A DNA stretch of 64,000 bases from Nitrosovibrio tenuis (GCF_900109785.1 NZ_FOBH01000006.1:102164-166163), one strand, 5' to 3'. Counted from the first letter of the stretch, positions 28,172 to 39,532 are shown. The notes: generated by a model not told the origin, from the letters alone. Program-made: numbers and translations.

Positions 28172-28900
28172 TTACAGATTGAGCTGCACCTCCCGTTCTG
28201 CTGGTGAAGGTTCGAAGCCGCGGGTTTCGTAGTATCGGAATATTGCATTGACCACCTCACCGGGTTCATCAATTACCTGGATTAAATCCATATCTTCCGG
28301 AGAAAGCATGCCCTCAGCCACCAGGGATTGCTGAAGCCAATCGAGCATGCCCCGCCAGAATTCCGAACGGACCAGAATAATCGGCATTTTTCTGGTTTTG
28401 CCCGTCTGGACCAACGTAAGCGCCTCCATGAGTTCGTCCAGCGTTCCAAAACCACCCGGTAATACCACGTATGCGGTAGCGAACTTGACAAACATATACT
28501 TGCGCGCAAAAAAGTGGCGGAAGGTCTGGCTGATGTCTTGATAAATATTGCGGTGTTGTTCATGGGGGAGTTGGATATTCAGACCGACACTGGGCGATGT
28601 GCCAAAATAGGCACCCTTGTTGGCCGCTTCCATGATGCCCGGTCCGCCGCCGGAGATTACCGAGAAACCGGCATCCGACAATTGACGGGCGATCTGTTCG
28701 GTTAATTTATAGTAGGGATGTTCGGGAGAGGTACGTGCGCTGCCGAAAATGCTGACAGCCGGCCTGATCGAATTCAGACGTTCCGTCCCTTCCACAAATT
28801 CTGCCATAATTCCGAACACACGCCATGACTCACGCGCGGACCAGGTTTTTTCCAGAAAATCAGATGTCAGAGTACGGGCTAATTTCTCTTGCGAGTTCAT
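28172..28900 (-). CDS. LOG-family Rossmann protein (TIGR00730)
   Basis: The 242-residue protein has the two LOG-family signatures GGGPGIMEAANKGA and PGGFGTLDEL. The family includes nucleoside-monophosphate phosphoribohydrolases that release a free base from a nucleotide, sometimes annotated wrongly as lysine decarboxylase. The gene is divergent from polA with only 19 bp between start codons, so the two promoters must overlap into the neighbouring coding regions. The exact substrate is unknown. Confidence 0.9.
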   Translation of the reverse strand: MNSQEKLARTLTSDFLEKTWSARESWRVFGIMAEFVEGTERLNSIRPAVSIFGSARTSPEHPYYKLTEQIARQLSDAGFSVISGGGPGIMEAANKGAYFGTSPSVGLNIQLPHEQHRNIYQDISQTFRHFFARKYMFVKFATAYVVLPGGFGTLDELMEALTLVQTGKTRKMPIILVRSEFWRGMLDWLQQSLVAEGMLSPEDMDLIQVIDEPGEVVNAIFRYYETRGFEPSPAEREVQLNL

Positions 28901-28919
28901 CGAAAGCCTTTGGAGTTAA

Positions 28920-31637
28920 ATGAAAACTTTGCTGTTGGTCGACGGCTCATCTTACCTGTATCGTGCTTTTCACGCGCTGCCTGATTTACGTAACCGCAGC
29001 AACGAGCCGACCGGAGCGATTTACGGCGTTCTCAATATGCTGCGCCGTTTGCATAAGGATTATCACGCTGATTATAGCGCGTGCGTATTTGATGCAAAAG
29101 GCAAGACCTTCCGCGACGACTTGTTCCCCCAATACAAGGCACACCGGCCGCCCATGCCCGACGATCTCGCGGCGCAAATCACGCCGCTGTTTGAATGCAT
29201 CAGTGCGATGGGATGGCCGATGCTGATCGTGGAAGGGGTGGAGGCGGACGACGTGATCGGTACGCTGGCTAAACAGGCGGAGCCCGAAAATATCCGCTGC
29301 ATCATTTCCACCGGCGACAAGGATATTGCGCAACTGGTGAATTCGCGCGTGACACTGGTCAATACGATGACTAACGAGATTCTTGATGAAGCCGGCGTAG
29401 TAGCCAGGTTCGGCGTGACGCCGGCGCGCATGCTCGATTATCTGGCATTGGTGGGTGATGCGACCGACAACATCCCCGGTGTAGAAAAGGTCGGTCCCAA
29501 GACAGCGGTGAAATGGCTTGCCCAGTATGGCACTCTGGATAATCTCATCGCCCATGCCGACGAAATTGGCGGTGTAGTGGGGGTAAATTTGCGCAACGCG
29601 CTCGGTTGGTTGAGCAAGTCACCTGAACTCCTCGCCATCAAGTGCGACGTCCCTCTCCCGGTCGGCTTGCACGACCTTGGGCTGCAACCACAAAACACGG
29701 CAAAATTGGCAGAGTTATACGAGCGGCTGGATTTTAAAACCTGGCTGCGAGAACTGGGGCAGCAATCGGGCACGAGCGAACAAGGCGGATCTGTTGCCGC
29801 TCCCGGATATCGGAAAAGCCCGGATGTGGTACAGGCAGACTATCAGACAATTCTCACCCAATCCCAACTGGAAGAATGGATAATTTGTCTCAATACCGCG
29901 CCGGTGGTTTCGCTTGACACCGAGACCACGTCGCTGGATCCGATGCGGGCGCAACTTATCGGTATTTCCTTTTCCATAGAACCCCACCGCGCCGCCTACG
30001 TGCCCCTGGGGCACCGCTATGCCGGCGCGCCGCCGCAACTGCCCATCGATTTTGTGCTTAACAAGCTTAAACCCTGGTTGCAGGATCCAGCCAGGCTCAA
30101 ATTGGGGCAGAACCTCAAGTACGACAAGCATGTTTTTGCCAATCATGGCATTACCTTGAACGGTATCGTTCATGACACCCTGCTGCAGTCTTATGTGCTT
30201 GAACCCCATCGTTCGCACGATATGGACAACCTGGCGTTGCGGCACCTCGATGTCGGAACCATCAGTTATGATGACGTCACCGGCAAGGGCGCAAGCCGTA
30301 TAAGTTTTGATCAGGTGGACATTGAGCGGGCAACGCAATATGCCGCGGAGGATGCCGATATCACGCTCCGATTGCATCAGCATCTTTACCCGCAAATTGC
30401 GTGCGATAGCAAGCTTGATCATGTTTATCGCGTCCTCGAAATGCCGGTGATGGAAATACTGTTCGAAATGGAGCGCGACGGTGTACTGCTGGACTTGAAG
30501 TTGCTTGAAGCGCAAAGCCGCGAACTGGCCGAGAAAATGCTGGTGCTGGAGGATCGTGCGTGTATGATTGCCGGGCAGCCATTCAATCTGAATTCCACGA
30601 AACAAATTCAGGAGGTGCTGTTCAACCAGCTCAAGCTCCCCGTCTTGAAAAAGACGCCGGGCGGCACGGCATCCACGGATGAAGACGTGCTACAGCGTCT
30701 GGCCCCGGATTATCCACTGGCAAAAGCGCTGCTCGATTATCGCGGTCTTGCCAAGCTGAAATCCACTTATACGGATAAGCTTCCACGCATGGTGGATGCC
30801 GCAACCGGGAGGGTGCACACCAATTATGCGCAGGCCGTGGCCGTGACGGGCCGGCTCGCCAGCAACGAACCCAATTTGCAAAACATTCCGGTACGCACCG
30901 CCGAAGGCCGCCGTATTCGCGAAGCTTTTATCGCATCGCCCGGTCACAGTATCGTCTCGGCCGATTACTCACAAATCGAGTTGCGCATCATGGCCCATAT
31001 TTCCCTCGATTCTGGCTTGCTGAGAGCATTCGGGGCGGGTGAGGACATCCATCGTGCCACCGCCGCGGAGATATTCGGCATTTTACCGGAGGCGGTAAGC
31101 AACGAGCAGCGCCGCTATGCCAAAATCATCAATTTCGGGTTGATCTATGGGATGTCTGAATTCGGACTCGCGTCGCAACTCGGCATCGAACGCGCTGCTG
31201 CCAGAACTTATATGGACCGTTATTTCGCCCGTTATCCCGGGGTGGCGGACTACATGCAGCGCACGAGGGAAACAGCCAGGCAAACAGGCTTTGTCGAAAC
31301 CGTTTTCGGGCGCAGATTATGGCTGCCGGAGATCAACAGTTCCAACGCCAACCGCCGGCAAGCGTCGGAACGGGCTGCAATTAATGCGCCCATGCAGGGC
31401 ACCGCGGCAGATATCATCAAGCTCGCCATGATTGCAGTGCATGGTTGGCTGGAGCGCGAAAATCTGCTCAGCAAAGTTATCATGCAGGTGCACGACGAGT
31501 TGGTATTGGAAGTGCCGGATCATGAAATTGAAAAGATGAAAAACGAGTTACCGTCGCTCATGGGCGCAGTCACCGAGCTTGAGGTACCGTTGCTGGTGGA
31601 AATGGGCATAGGACCGAATTGGGAAAGAGCGCATTGA
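28920..31637 (+). CDS. polA: DNA polymerase I
   Basis: The 905-residue protein has all three domains. The 5'-3' exonuclease covers about 1-290 (LVDGSSYLYRAFHALP, GVEADDVIG). A 3'-5' proofreading domain covers about 310-500, with intact acidic residues in SLDTETTSLD, NLKYDKH and YAAEDADI. The polymerase domain ends the protein, with SADYSQIELRIMAH, RRYAKIINFGLIYGMS and QVHDELVLEV. It fills gaps in repair and removes RNA primers. GGAG precedes the ATG. It converges on dacB. Confidence 0.98.
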   Translation: MKTLLLVDGSSYLYRAFHALPDLRNRSNEPTGAIYGVLNMLRRLHKDYHADYSACVFDAKGKTFRDDLFPQYKAHRPPMPDDLAAQITPLFECISAMGWPMLIVEGVEADDVIGTLAKQAEPENIRCIISTGDKDIAQLVNSRVTLVNTMTNEILDEAGVVARFGVTPARMLDYLALVGDATDNIPGVEKVGPKTAVKWLAQYGTLDNLIAHADEIGGVVGVNLRNALGWLSKSPELLAIKCDVPLPVGLHDLGLQPQNTAKLAELYERLDFKTWLRELGQQSGTSEQGGSVAAPGYRKSPDVVQADYQTILTQSQLEEWIICLNTAPVVSLDTETTSLDPMRAQLIGISFSIEPHRAAYVPLGHRYAGAPPQLPIDFVLNKLKPWLQDPARLKLGQNLKYDKHVFANHGITLNGIVHDTLLQSYVLEPHRSHDMDNLALRHLDVGTISYDDVTGKGASRISFDQVDIERATQYAAEDADITLRLHQHLYPQIACDSKLDHVYRVLEMPVMEILFEMERDGVLLDLKLLEAQSRELAEKMLVLEDRACMIAGQPFNLNSTKQIQEVLFNQLKLPVLKKTPGGTASTDEDVLQRLAPDYPLAKALLDYRGLAKLKSTYTDKLPRMVDAATGRVHTNYAQAVAVTGRLASNEPNLQNIPVRTAEGRRIREAFIASPGHSIVSADYSQIELRIMAHISLDSGLLRAFGAGEDIHRATAAEIFGILPEAVSNEQRRYAKIINFGLIYGMSEFGLASQLGIERAAARTYMDRYFARYPGVADYMQRTRETARQTGFVETVFGRRLWLPEINSSNANRRQASERAAINAPMQGTAADIIKLAMIAVHGWLERENLLSKVIMQVHDELVLEVPDHEIEKMKNELPSLMGAVTELEVPLLVEMGIGPNWERAH

Positions 31638-31779
31638 GTTCAACACTTGACGGACTAATAAACCTCAAATTCATAGCCAAAATTCATATCTCGGGCTTGA
31701 GCTTTTCGGCTGACTGCGCGATAGGCCCTGGCTTGAGATCCTTGGTTCGAGGCCCTTTGTTCGAGGCCCTGTCCCAGAC

Positions 31780-33384
31780 CTAGCTCCGCTTATCCGGAAA
31801 TTCATACACCCAATCAACCAGCCCATCCATTGCGGACTGAGCATTTCCTGATTTTGGATGGTTGATCAAAAACACGATCACCACGCGCCTACCCGATCTA
31901 TCGAGCATATAACCTGCCATGGTTCGCACGCCGTCCAGCAACCCGGTCTTGATGTGGGCCTGGCCTGCAGTGGCGCTGCCGTTAAGCCTTTTTTTCATGG
32001 TGCCATCCACTGCCGCGATGGGCAGAGAAGAAATGAACTCTGGCATGACAGGACTTTGAAAGGCTGCGAGTAAAAGTTGCCCCAGATGACGGGCACTGAT
32101 GCGCTCGTTCCTTGATAACCCCGAGCCGTTTTCGATGATCAGTTCAGGGAAACTGAGCCGTTTCGATGTCAGCCATCGCCGGATTGCAAAGTCCGACTTC
32201 GCGAGGGTCGCAGGCGGTACTCCAGGTACTCCATAATCTTTTTCCGCACTGCCCCGTGTATTGCCGGCTGATCCGCTTGTCATCCCGCTTGTCACCCCCG
32301 TGGTCATGGCAGTGGCACCATTTGCGCCGCTGGCGGCCAGCCCCAATGCCAGGTAGAGTTGCCGTGCGGCGGCATTGTTACTGAATTTATTGATATCGCG
32401 AACAATGTCGGCAAGTGGAGGCGATTGATGGATCTCAACTGGAAGCAATCCTTCCGGCACTGTGCCGCTTATTGCCCTGCCCCGGAATGTCCCACCCTGT
32501 TCTTGCCATAATTGCCTGAAGAGACTCAGGATGTAATAAGCGTTATCGTGAATACTGAGAAACAACGTTTTTTCGCCGCAATGGGTCGAATAATTGCCGT
32601 CAAAAATAATTGATACGCGGCTATTATCCTGGGGGTCAATGCGAATATCGGTGGCAAGGGCATCGCGCCAATCGCTGCATGGCCCATTGCTCAGCATCAG
32701 ATTGTTCTTGAGGTCCAGTAATGCAGGTAGCGGGTCCACCACGATTCGAATGGTCTTGCTTTCGGGTTGCGGAATCAGGCGTATGGCCAACGTCCGGTAA
32801 TTCACTAGCAGTGCTTCCGGAAGCACGTTGTAGGCGCGATGGGGTTTGCCGTCGAAGTCAGCCGGGTGTGCGTTGGGTAGATCGAAATGGCTGTTATCCA
32901 GCATCAGGTCCCCGGCAATTTCGCGCAAGCCGGTCTGGCGCAGGCGCCGCGTGAGCAGCCAGAAATTTTCGAGGTTCAGCTTGGGATCACCGTAGCCCTT
33001 GATTATGAGGTTCCCCTGAAGGGTATCGCCATTTCGAAGACCATCTGCGTATAACTCGGTTTTCCAGGTATAAGCCGGTCCTAGCAGTTCCAGTCCCGCA
33101 AACGTCGTGACCAGTTTCATGACCGATGCGGGATTCATCGCTACCCCCGCATTGAGCTGTAGCAGCGGCTGCGTTGCGCTGATTTCATGAACATACACAC
33201 CCACTGCGGACTCCGGAATGCCCGCTTGCTTGAGCGCCTGGCGAACTGGAGCTGGCAGGTTATGGGAAAACGCGGGCGCTGCCTGGACCAAAAACGTGAG
33301 AACAACCGCGAAATATGAAACCGCGTATGGGATGAAGTGGGGAACAGGCGTAAGCAGCGGCCCGAGGCATTTGCACCAAATCAT
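31780..33384 (-). CDS. dacB: D-alanyl-D-alanine carboxypeptidase/endopeptidase (PBP4)
   Basis: This periplasmic class C penicillin-binding protein trims and cleaves peptidoglycan cross-links. The serine motif is NPASVMKL, the SxN motif is KFSNNAA and the KTG motif is HIKTGLLDG, so the active site is complete. The likely start at 33384 gives a signal peptide (YFAVVLTFLVQAAPAFS) and 534 residues; an ATG at 33462 is possible. A Thr/Ser/Gly-rich insert with repeated GVTSGMTSG lies between the second and third motifs. It follows bioA on the same strand. Confidence 0.93.
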   Translation of the reverse strand: MIWCKCLGPLLTPVPHFIPYAVSYFAVVLTFLVQAAPAFSHNLPAPVRQALKQAGIPESAVGVYVHEISATQPLLQLNAGVAMNPASVMKLVTTFAGLELLGPAYTWKTELYADGLRNGDTLQGNLIIKGYGDPKLNLENFWLLTRRLRQTGLREIAGDLMLDNSHFDLPNAHPADFDGKPHRAYNVLPEALLVNYRTLAIRLIPQPESKTIRIVVDPLPALLDLKNNLMLSNGPCSDWRDALATDIRIDPQDNSRVSIIFDGNYSTHCGEKTLFLSIHDNAYYILSLFRQLWQEQGGTFRGRAISGTVPEGLLPVEIHQSPPLADIVRDINKFSNNAAARQLYLALGLAASGANGATAMTTGVTSGMTSGSAGNTRGSAEKDYGVPGVPPATLAKSDFAIRRWLTSKRLSFPELIIENGSGLSRNERISARHLGQLLLAAFQSPVMPEFISSLPIAAVDGTMKKRLNGSATAGQAHIKTGLLDGVRTMAGYMLDRSGRRVVIVFLINHPKSGNAQSAMDGLVDWVYEFPDKRS

Positions 33385-33468
33385 GCTAGAGCTCGACCAG
33401 TGCAATTTGCCACAGCGCCCGGTATTCGCCAGTACAACCGCACGAATTGCGGTGCTCGTCATCTGCCT

Positions 33469-34779
33469 TTAGCATGACTCCAATACCCGCAACGTCCCTG
33501 AGACGAGCAGATCCATTTGCGGCTGATCAATGATGTAGGGGGGCATGAAATAGACGGTGTTGCCCAATGGGCGCAACGACAATTCCTGTTTAAGCGCCGC
33601 CTGTGAGAATTTTCCGACAAAAGCAGGATCGGAGGTTTCCACGTCAAATGCCCAGATCATGCCGCAGTTACGAAAGTTTTTCACCTTGGGATGGGATGCG
33701 ATCGGACGCGCTGCATGGTTGAGATAGCTTGCCTTCACGCGATTGGCGTCAATGATATGTTCTTGCTCAAAAATATCCAGCACCGCCAGCGCGGCGCGGC
33801 AGGCAAGTGCATTCCCTGCATGGGTATGAGAATGCAGGAAACCGCGGGCGACGTTGTCATCATAAAATGCCTCATAAACTTTTTCGGTAGTCATCACGAC
33901 GGATAAGGGCAAATAGCCCCCGCTCAAACCCTTTCCGAGGCACATAATATCCGCTGCAATACCGGCCTGCTCGCATGCAAACAGGGTTCCGGTTCTGCCA
34001 AAACCGACAGCGATTTCATCGGCGATGAGATGGACCTGGTACTTATCGCAAATCTCCCGTGCGCGCTTGAGATAATCGGGGTGATACATGCCCATACCCG
34101 CCGCGCCCTGCACGAGCGGTTCGACAATGAATGCCGCTGTTTGGGCATGATGTTCTGCCAGATAGGCTTCAAGCGTTGCGGCCGCCCGCAGCGCATGATC
34201 CCGAGGGAATTCGCCTTCGGATGCATAACGCCAGTCGGGGGTGCTGACGTGCGCGCTTTGACGCAGCAGCGGCGCATAGGCATCCGCGAACAGTGCAACA
34301 TCAGTGACCGACAGGGCGCCCAGCGTTTCCCCATGGTAGCCATTCTGCACGCTGACAAAAACACTTTTTTCAGGATGACCGCTGTTGCGCCAGTAATGAA
34401 AGCTCATCTTTAAGGCTATTTCCACTGCGGAGGCGCCATCGCTGCTGTAAAAGCAATGGCCGAGTTTTCCCGGGACGAGCTTGCTCAGGCGCTCGGATAA
34501 TTCCACCACCGGCTCATGCGTAAAACCGGCCAGCATAACGTGTTCCATTGTATCGAGCTGGCTGCGGATGGCAGCATTGATACGGCTGTTACCATGACCG
34601 AACAGATTCACCCACCAGGAACCAACGGCGTCGAGGTAGCGTTTCCCGTCATGGCCGTAAAGCCAAACACCTTCAGCCCGGGCGAGTGCGATCAGCGGCA
34701 GCGTTTCATGCTGCTTCATCTGAGTGCATGGATGCCAGACCGCCTTCCGGCTGCGTTCAGGTAAAGCGTTATCAGTCAT
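33469..34779 (-). CDS. bioA: Adenosylmethionine-8-amino-7-oxononanoate aminotransferase
   Basis: This PLP enzyme makes 7,8-diaminopelargonate in biotin synthesis, using SAM as amino donor. The 436-residue protein opens with VWHPCTQMKQHETLPLI, the BioA signature. It has YSSDGASAVEIALKM, IADEIAVGFGRTGTLFACE and the PLP lysine in CLGKGLSGGYLPLS. No other bio genes are in the window. dacB follows after 84 bp. Confidence 0.96.
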   Translation of the reverse strand: MTDNALPERSRKAVWHPCTQMKQHETLPLIALARAEGVWLYGHDGKRYLDAVGSWWVNLFGHGNSRINAAIRSQLDTMEHVMLAGFTHEPVVELSERLSKLVPGKLGHCFYSSDGASAVEIALKMSFHYWRNSGHPEKSVFVSVQNGYHGETLGALSVTDVALFADAYAPLLRQSAHVSTPDWRYASEGEFPRDHALRAAATLEAYLAEHHAQTAAFIVEPLVQGAAGMGMYHPDYLKRAREICDKYQVHLIADEIAVGFGRTGTLFACEQAGIAADIMCLGKGLSGGYLPLSVVMTTEKVYEAFYDDNVARGFLHSHTHAGNALACRAALAVLDIFEQEHIIDANRVKASYLNHAARPIASHPKVKNFRNCGMIWAFDVETSDPAFVGKFSQAALKQELSLRPLGNTVYFMPPYIIDQPQMDLLVSGTLRVLESC

Positions 34780-34824
34780 TATTGAATGAGGCTGTGTGGG
34801 TCAGGGATGAGTTGAATGAAGTCA

Positions 34825-34853
34825 GGTATAAACACTTGACTTGATTATTGCAA
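34825..34853 (-). promoter_or_regulatory. Candidate bioA promoter
   Basis: On the minus strand TTGCAA (34853-34848) and TATACC (34830-34825) are 17 bases apart. Transcription would start about 40 bases before the bioA ATG. Each box matches four of six consensus positions. Confidence 0.4.
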
Positions 34854-34932
34854 ACCGGGACGCTGATCGTGAATTCTACTACTCGATTTCGATTCCAAAG
34901 CTGCGTTCCAACAAGTATTTAGTTCTCACGCA

Positions 34933-34960
34933 CTTGAAATTCCCGGCAGCAGCCCCTATT
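34933..34960 (+). promoter_or_regulatory. Heat-shock (sigma-32) promoter of groESL
   Basis: CTTGAA (34933-34938) and CCCCTATT (34953-34960) are separated by 14 bases, matching the sigma-32 -35/-10 pattern closely. The CIRCE operator starts two bases after the -10 box, so HrcA bound there would block this promoter. Confidence 0.8.
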
Positions 34961-34961
34961 A

Positions 34962-34988
34962 TTAGCACTCGTTAGCGGTGAGTGCTAA
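34962..34988 (+). promoter_or_regulatory. CIRCE operator (HrcA-binding site)
   Basis: TTAGCACTC (34962-34970), a nine-base spacer and GAGTGCTAA (34980-34988) give the exact CIRCE consensus. HrcA represses chaperone operons through this element. It sits at the expected start site of the sigma-32-like promoter, about 100 bases before groES. Confidence 0.95.
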
Positions 34989-35085
34989 CAGAACAGAATG
35001 AGAATGGAATTATTTCCGGGAATCTGGCCAGCGTCAGTTTCCTCACGTCTTCATTACCTTAATTTTTTCAACAGGAGAAAGAAAC

Positions 35086-35376
35086 ATGCAGATTCGTCCC
35101 TTACACGACCGCGTTATTGTCAGGCGGCTGGAAGAAGAACGCAAGACCGCATCCGGTATCGTCATTCCTGACAGTGCTGCGGAGAAGCCCGATCAAGGCG
35201 AGATTGTCGCTGTGGGCAAAGGCAAGGTCGGCGACGATGGCAAAGTCCGCCCGCTGGAAGTGAAAGTCGGCGATAAGGTGCTGTTCGGCAAATATTCCGG
35301 CCAAACGGTGAAGGTATCCGGAGAAGAACTTCTCGTGATGCGCGAAGAAGACATCATGGGTGTCGTTGAAGGTTAA
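35086..35376 (+). CDS. groES: Co-chaperonin GroES
   Basis: The 96-residue protein forms the heptameric lid of GroEL. It begins [20 protein letters not shown] and has the mobile loop [15 protein letters not shown], both typical. AGGAGA precedes the ATG. It is first in the heat-shock operon with groEL 52 bp downstream, under a sigma-32-like promoter and CIRCE. Confidence 0.99.
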   Translation: MQIRPLHDRVIVRRLEEERKTASGIVIPDSAAEKPDQGEIVAVGKGKVGDDGKVRPLEVKVGDKVLFGKYSGQTVKVSGEELLVMREEDIMGVVEG

Positions 35377-35416
35377 TTTGCGAGCGACGGCCTTACACAA
35401 CATTTCTGAAAATTAG

Positions 35417-37084
<1,668 letters not shown>

Positions 37085-37118
37085 GAAGCCCTTGGCTGCT
37101 CATTCCGAATGCAGCATA

Positions 37119-37144
37119 AAAGCCCCGCTTCGGCGGGGTTTTTA
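37119..37144 (+). terminator. Rho-independent terminator of groESL
   Basis: The stem CCCCGC/GCGGGG closes a TTCG tetraloop and is followed by a run of five T residues, about 35 bases after the groEL stop. A-rich sequence on the left extends the stem. Confidence 0.93.
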
Positions 37145-37471
37145 TTTGGAAAGTGTACCGGGTCGACCGAATATGTTATCTTCCCCACCCCACGCCAGAC
37201 TCAAGCGCATACTGCCAGGGGCCCGGCCGGATTGAGCTGGAACTTATCTGTCAGCTGTGCTGGCCGCTCATGCCCACTCCTGCCCACTGGGATGCCCGAT
37301 CGAGTAAAATCGAATGGTTGTGGCGTGATCTTCGCTTTGCCGCTGGCTACCGAAGAGGCGAGCAGGTACTCATGAAAATACCCAGTTTTATTCAGGACGG
37401 TGCGTAAAGGACCGGGCGGACCGGGCGGCACTTGGCGGCCGTATGCAACGGCAAATATCTTAAATTTTATT
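37145..37471. other. Intergenic region between groEL and hpnD
   Basis: About 330 bp with no supported gene. Short open frames exist but have no ribosome site and no recognisable motif. A GC-rich direct repeat (accgggcgg near 37411-37430) is the only structure I noted. The hpnD promoter should be here. Confidence 0.45.
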
Positions 37472-38320
37472 ATGACTCCAGACGAGTATTGTCAGGAAAA
37501 AGCGATACAGAGTGGTTCCAGCTTCTATTACAGCTTTCTCTATCTGCCATTGGAGAGGCGGCGCGCTATCACCGCACTCTATGCTTTCTGCCGCGAAGTG
37601 GACGATGTGGTCGATGAATGCACCGACGCGTCGGTAGCGCGCACCAAGCTTGCATGGTGGCGCCAGGAAATCAATGCCATATTCAACAAGGCAGACGACG
37701 GGAATAAACCCAGCCACCCTGTTGCAAAGGCGTTGGCGAATATAGCAGAAACTTTTGACCTTACGGCCGAGCGGCTGAACGCGATCATAGACGGTATGGA
37801 AATGGACCTCAACTATAATCGCTACGCCGATTTCGACACCTTGCGGCGCTATTGTTATCACGTGGCAAGCGTGGTCGGATTGTGTTCCGCCGGTATATTC
37901 GGCTATCGTAATCCGCAGACCTTGAATTATGCCGAAAATCTGGGGCTCGCCTTCCAGCTTACCAACATCATACGCGATGTCGGCGAGGACGCGCGCCGTA
38001 ACCGCATTTATCTGCCTCAGGATGAGCTTTCACGCTTTGGGGTCACCGAGGAAGATATCCTGCGCGCTCGCGAAAGCGACAATTTTAGGCGCCTGATGGA
38101 GTTTCAGATTGAGCGGGCGGAACACTATTATGCCGAAGCTTTCGCGGCATTGCCTGCGGAGGACCGTAAAAGCCAGCGATCGGGGATCATTATGGCCGCA
38201 ATTTACCGTGCCCTGCTGACCGAGATAAAAACCGATGGTTGTCACGTTATGCGGCAGCGCGTAAGCCTCACACCATTGCGTAAGTTATGGATCGCATGGA
38301 CAACCTGGATGAAGGGTTGA
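37472..38320 (+). CDS. hpnD: Presqualene diphosphate synthase (squalene/phytoene synthase family)
   Basis: The 282-residue protein condenses two farnesyl diphosphates in hopanoid synthesis. The first Asp-rich motif is CREVDDVVDEC and the second is NIIRDVGEDARRNRIYLP, both intact. I chose the ATG at 37472 (MTPDEYCQEKAIQSGSSFYY), the normal family start; a longer frame to 37400 adds glycine-rich sequence. The HpnD type is favoured over HpnC by the start motif, but other hpn genes are not in the window. Squalene or phytoene synthase remains possible. Confidence 0.88.
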   Translation: MTPDEYCQEKAIQSGSSFYYSFLYLPLERRRAITALYAFCREVDDVVDECTDASVARTKLAWWRQEINAIFNKADDGNKPSHPVAKALANIAETFDLTAERLNAIIDGMEMDLNYNRYADFDTLRRYCYHVASVVGLCSAGIFGYRNPQTLNYAENLGLAFQLTNIIRDVGEDARRNRIYLPQDELSRFGVTEEDILRARESDNFRRLMEFQIERAEHYYAEAFAALPAEDRKSQRSGIIMAAIYRALLTEIKTDGCHVMRQRVSLTPLRKLWIAWTTWMKG

Positions 38321-38440
38321 ATAACGGCATTTTTCGTTTTACTTCCCCGCTCCCGATATTCCGACACATTGGTTACCGCGCTCCAGGGGGATTTCGCGTC
38401 TTCAATGTTACAGTCGGGCTTCTTTATCATAGATTCTCAA

Positions 38441-39187
38441 ATGGATAATTCCAAAAACTACCACGCTCCCATGGATCTGCTCAAAAACCGTGTCATCCTT
38501 GTGACCGGCGCGGGGCAAGGCCTGGGCCGTACCGCCGCGCTGACGTATGCCTCTCACGGCGCCACCGTCATTCTGCATGGGCGCAACATCAAGAAGCTGG
38601 AAAAGGTCTACGATGAAATTGAGGCACAGGGGGGCGCACAGCCAGCGATTTTCCCGCTTGATCTGGAAAAGGCCGGAGATAACGATTTTACCGCTATCGC
38701 CGGCGCCATCAAGGAACAGTTAGGCCGGCTGGATGGGATATTGCACAACGCATCTTTGCTGCTGAATCTGTCCCCACTTGAAACCCAGACACTGGAACAA
38801 TGGCTGGCGCTGCTCCGCGTCAATCTGATCGCCCCGCTTGCATTGACGCGAGCCTGCTTGCCGTTGCTGAAAGCTTCATCGGATGCCAGTGTTATCATGA
38901 CGTCGGAAACACATGGTCATGAACCCTCAGCCTATTGGGGGGGATTTGCCGTGGCCAAGGCGGGCGTAGAGGTTCTGGTCAAAATACAGGCGCAGGAATG
39001 GGAAATGTTCTCAAATCTGCGCATCAATTGTGTAATACCAGGGCCCGTGAATACCCCGCAACGAAACCGGACTCATCCGGGCGAAGTTAAGCAAAGCTTG
39101 AGACAGCCGCAGGATTTGATGTCCAGTTATTTGTACCTGATGGGTCCGGATAGTAAAGCGGTGAGCGGCAAGACGATATTCTGTTAG
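38441..39187 (+). CDS. YciK-like short-chain dehydrogenase/reductase
   Basis: The protein of about 248 residues has the classical SDR fold. The cofactor loop is ILVTGAGQGLGRTAAL near residue 20, then ILHNASLL. The catalytic Ser is in VIMTSETHGHEPS. At the usual YxxxK position the sequence reads WGGFAVAKAG: the Lys is present, and a Phe occupies the catalytic Tyr position, although a Tyr lies four residues earlier. The close match of the N-terminus to YciK (DLLKNRVILVTGAG) guided the name and the start at 38441. Substrate unknown. Confidence 0.85.
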   Translation: MDNSKNYHAPMDLLKNRVILVTGAGQGLGRTAALTYASHGATVILHGRNIKKLEKVYDEIEAQGGAQPAIFPLDLEKAGDNDFTAIAGAIKEQLGRLDGILHNASLLLNLSPLETQTLEQWLALLRVNLIAPLALTRACLPLLKASSDASVIMTSETHGHEPSAYWGGFAVAKAGVEVLVKIQAQEWEMFSNLRINCVIPGPVNTPQRNRTHPGEVKQSLRQPQDLMSSYLYLMGPDSKAVSGKTIFC

Positions 39188-39392
39188 ATCACCTTCCCGG
39201 CTGTCACTCGTTCAGCCATACGCTATCCGCCTTGCTGCCTGCCCTATGGACGGCCTTTATTATATAAGCCATAAGCCGCTATGCACGGCATGACGCCCGG
39301 TACGCCCTCCTGGCAAGCTCGCGGGCTTTATCCGGAAGTCAAGAATGGAAAGTGCTCGGTATGGGGGTCCTTTGTACAGCCTGCGGTATAGG

Positions 39393-39421
39393 CTGCTGTC
39401 TCCAGTAGAAATAGGTATAAT
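39393..39421 (+). promoter_or_regulatory. Candidate promoter of tRNA-Leu
   Basis: A perfect TATAAT lies at 39416-39421, about 27 bases before the tRNA. The -35 position 17 bases upstream (CTGCTG) matches poorly. The spacing fits a start site just before the tRNA. Confidence 0.5.
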
Positions 39422-39447
39422 TGATTCGCACCAATGAAGAAAGCGGC

Positions 39448-39532
<85 letters not shown>

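Noticed and set aside
29715..30605. 296-codon frame antisense to polA
   Set aside because: It lies wholly inside the exonuclease region of polA on the opposite strand, with no motif.
31745..31770. Tandem gttcgaggccct repeat between polA and dacB
   Set aside because: There are two copies only, with no stem-loop or U tract; it is a minor slippage repeat, not a terminator.
37153..37407. 84-codon plus-strand frame before hpnD
   Set aside because: It has no ribosome site or motif, it starts right after the groESL terminator, and its composition is not protein-like.
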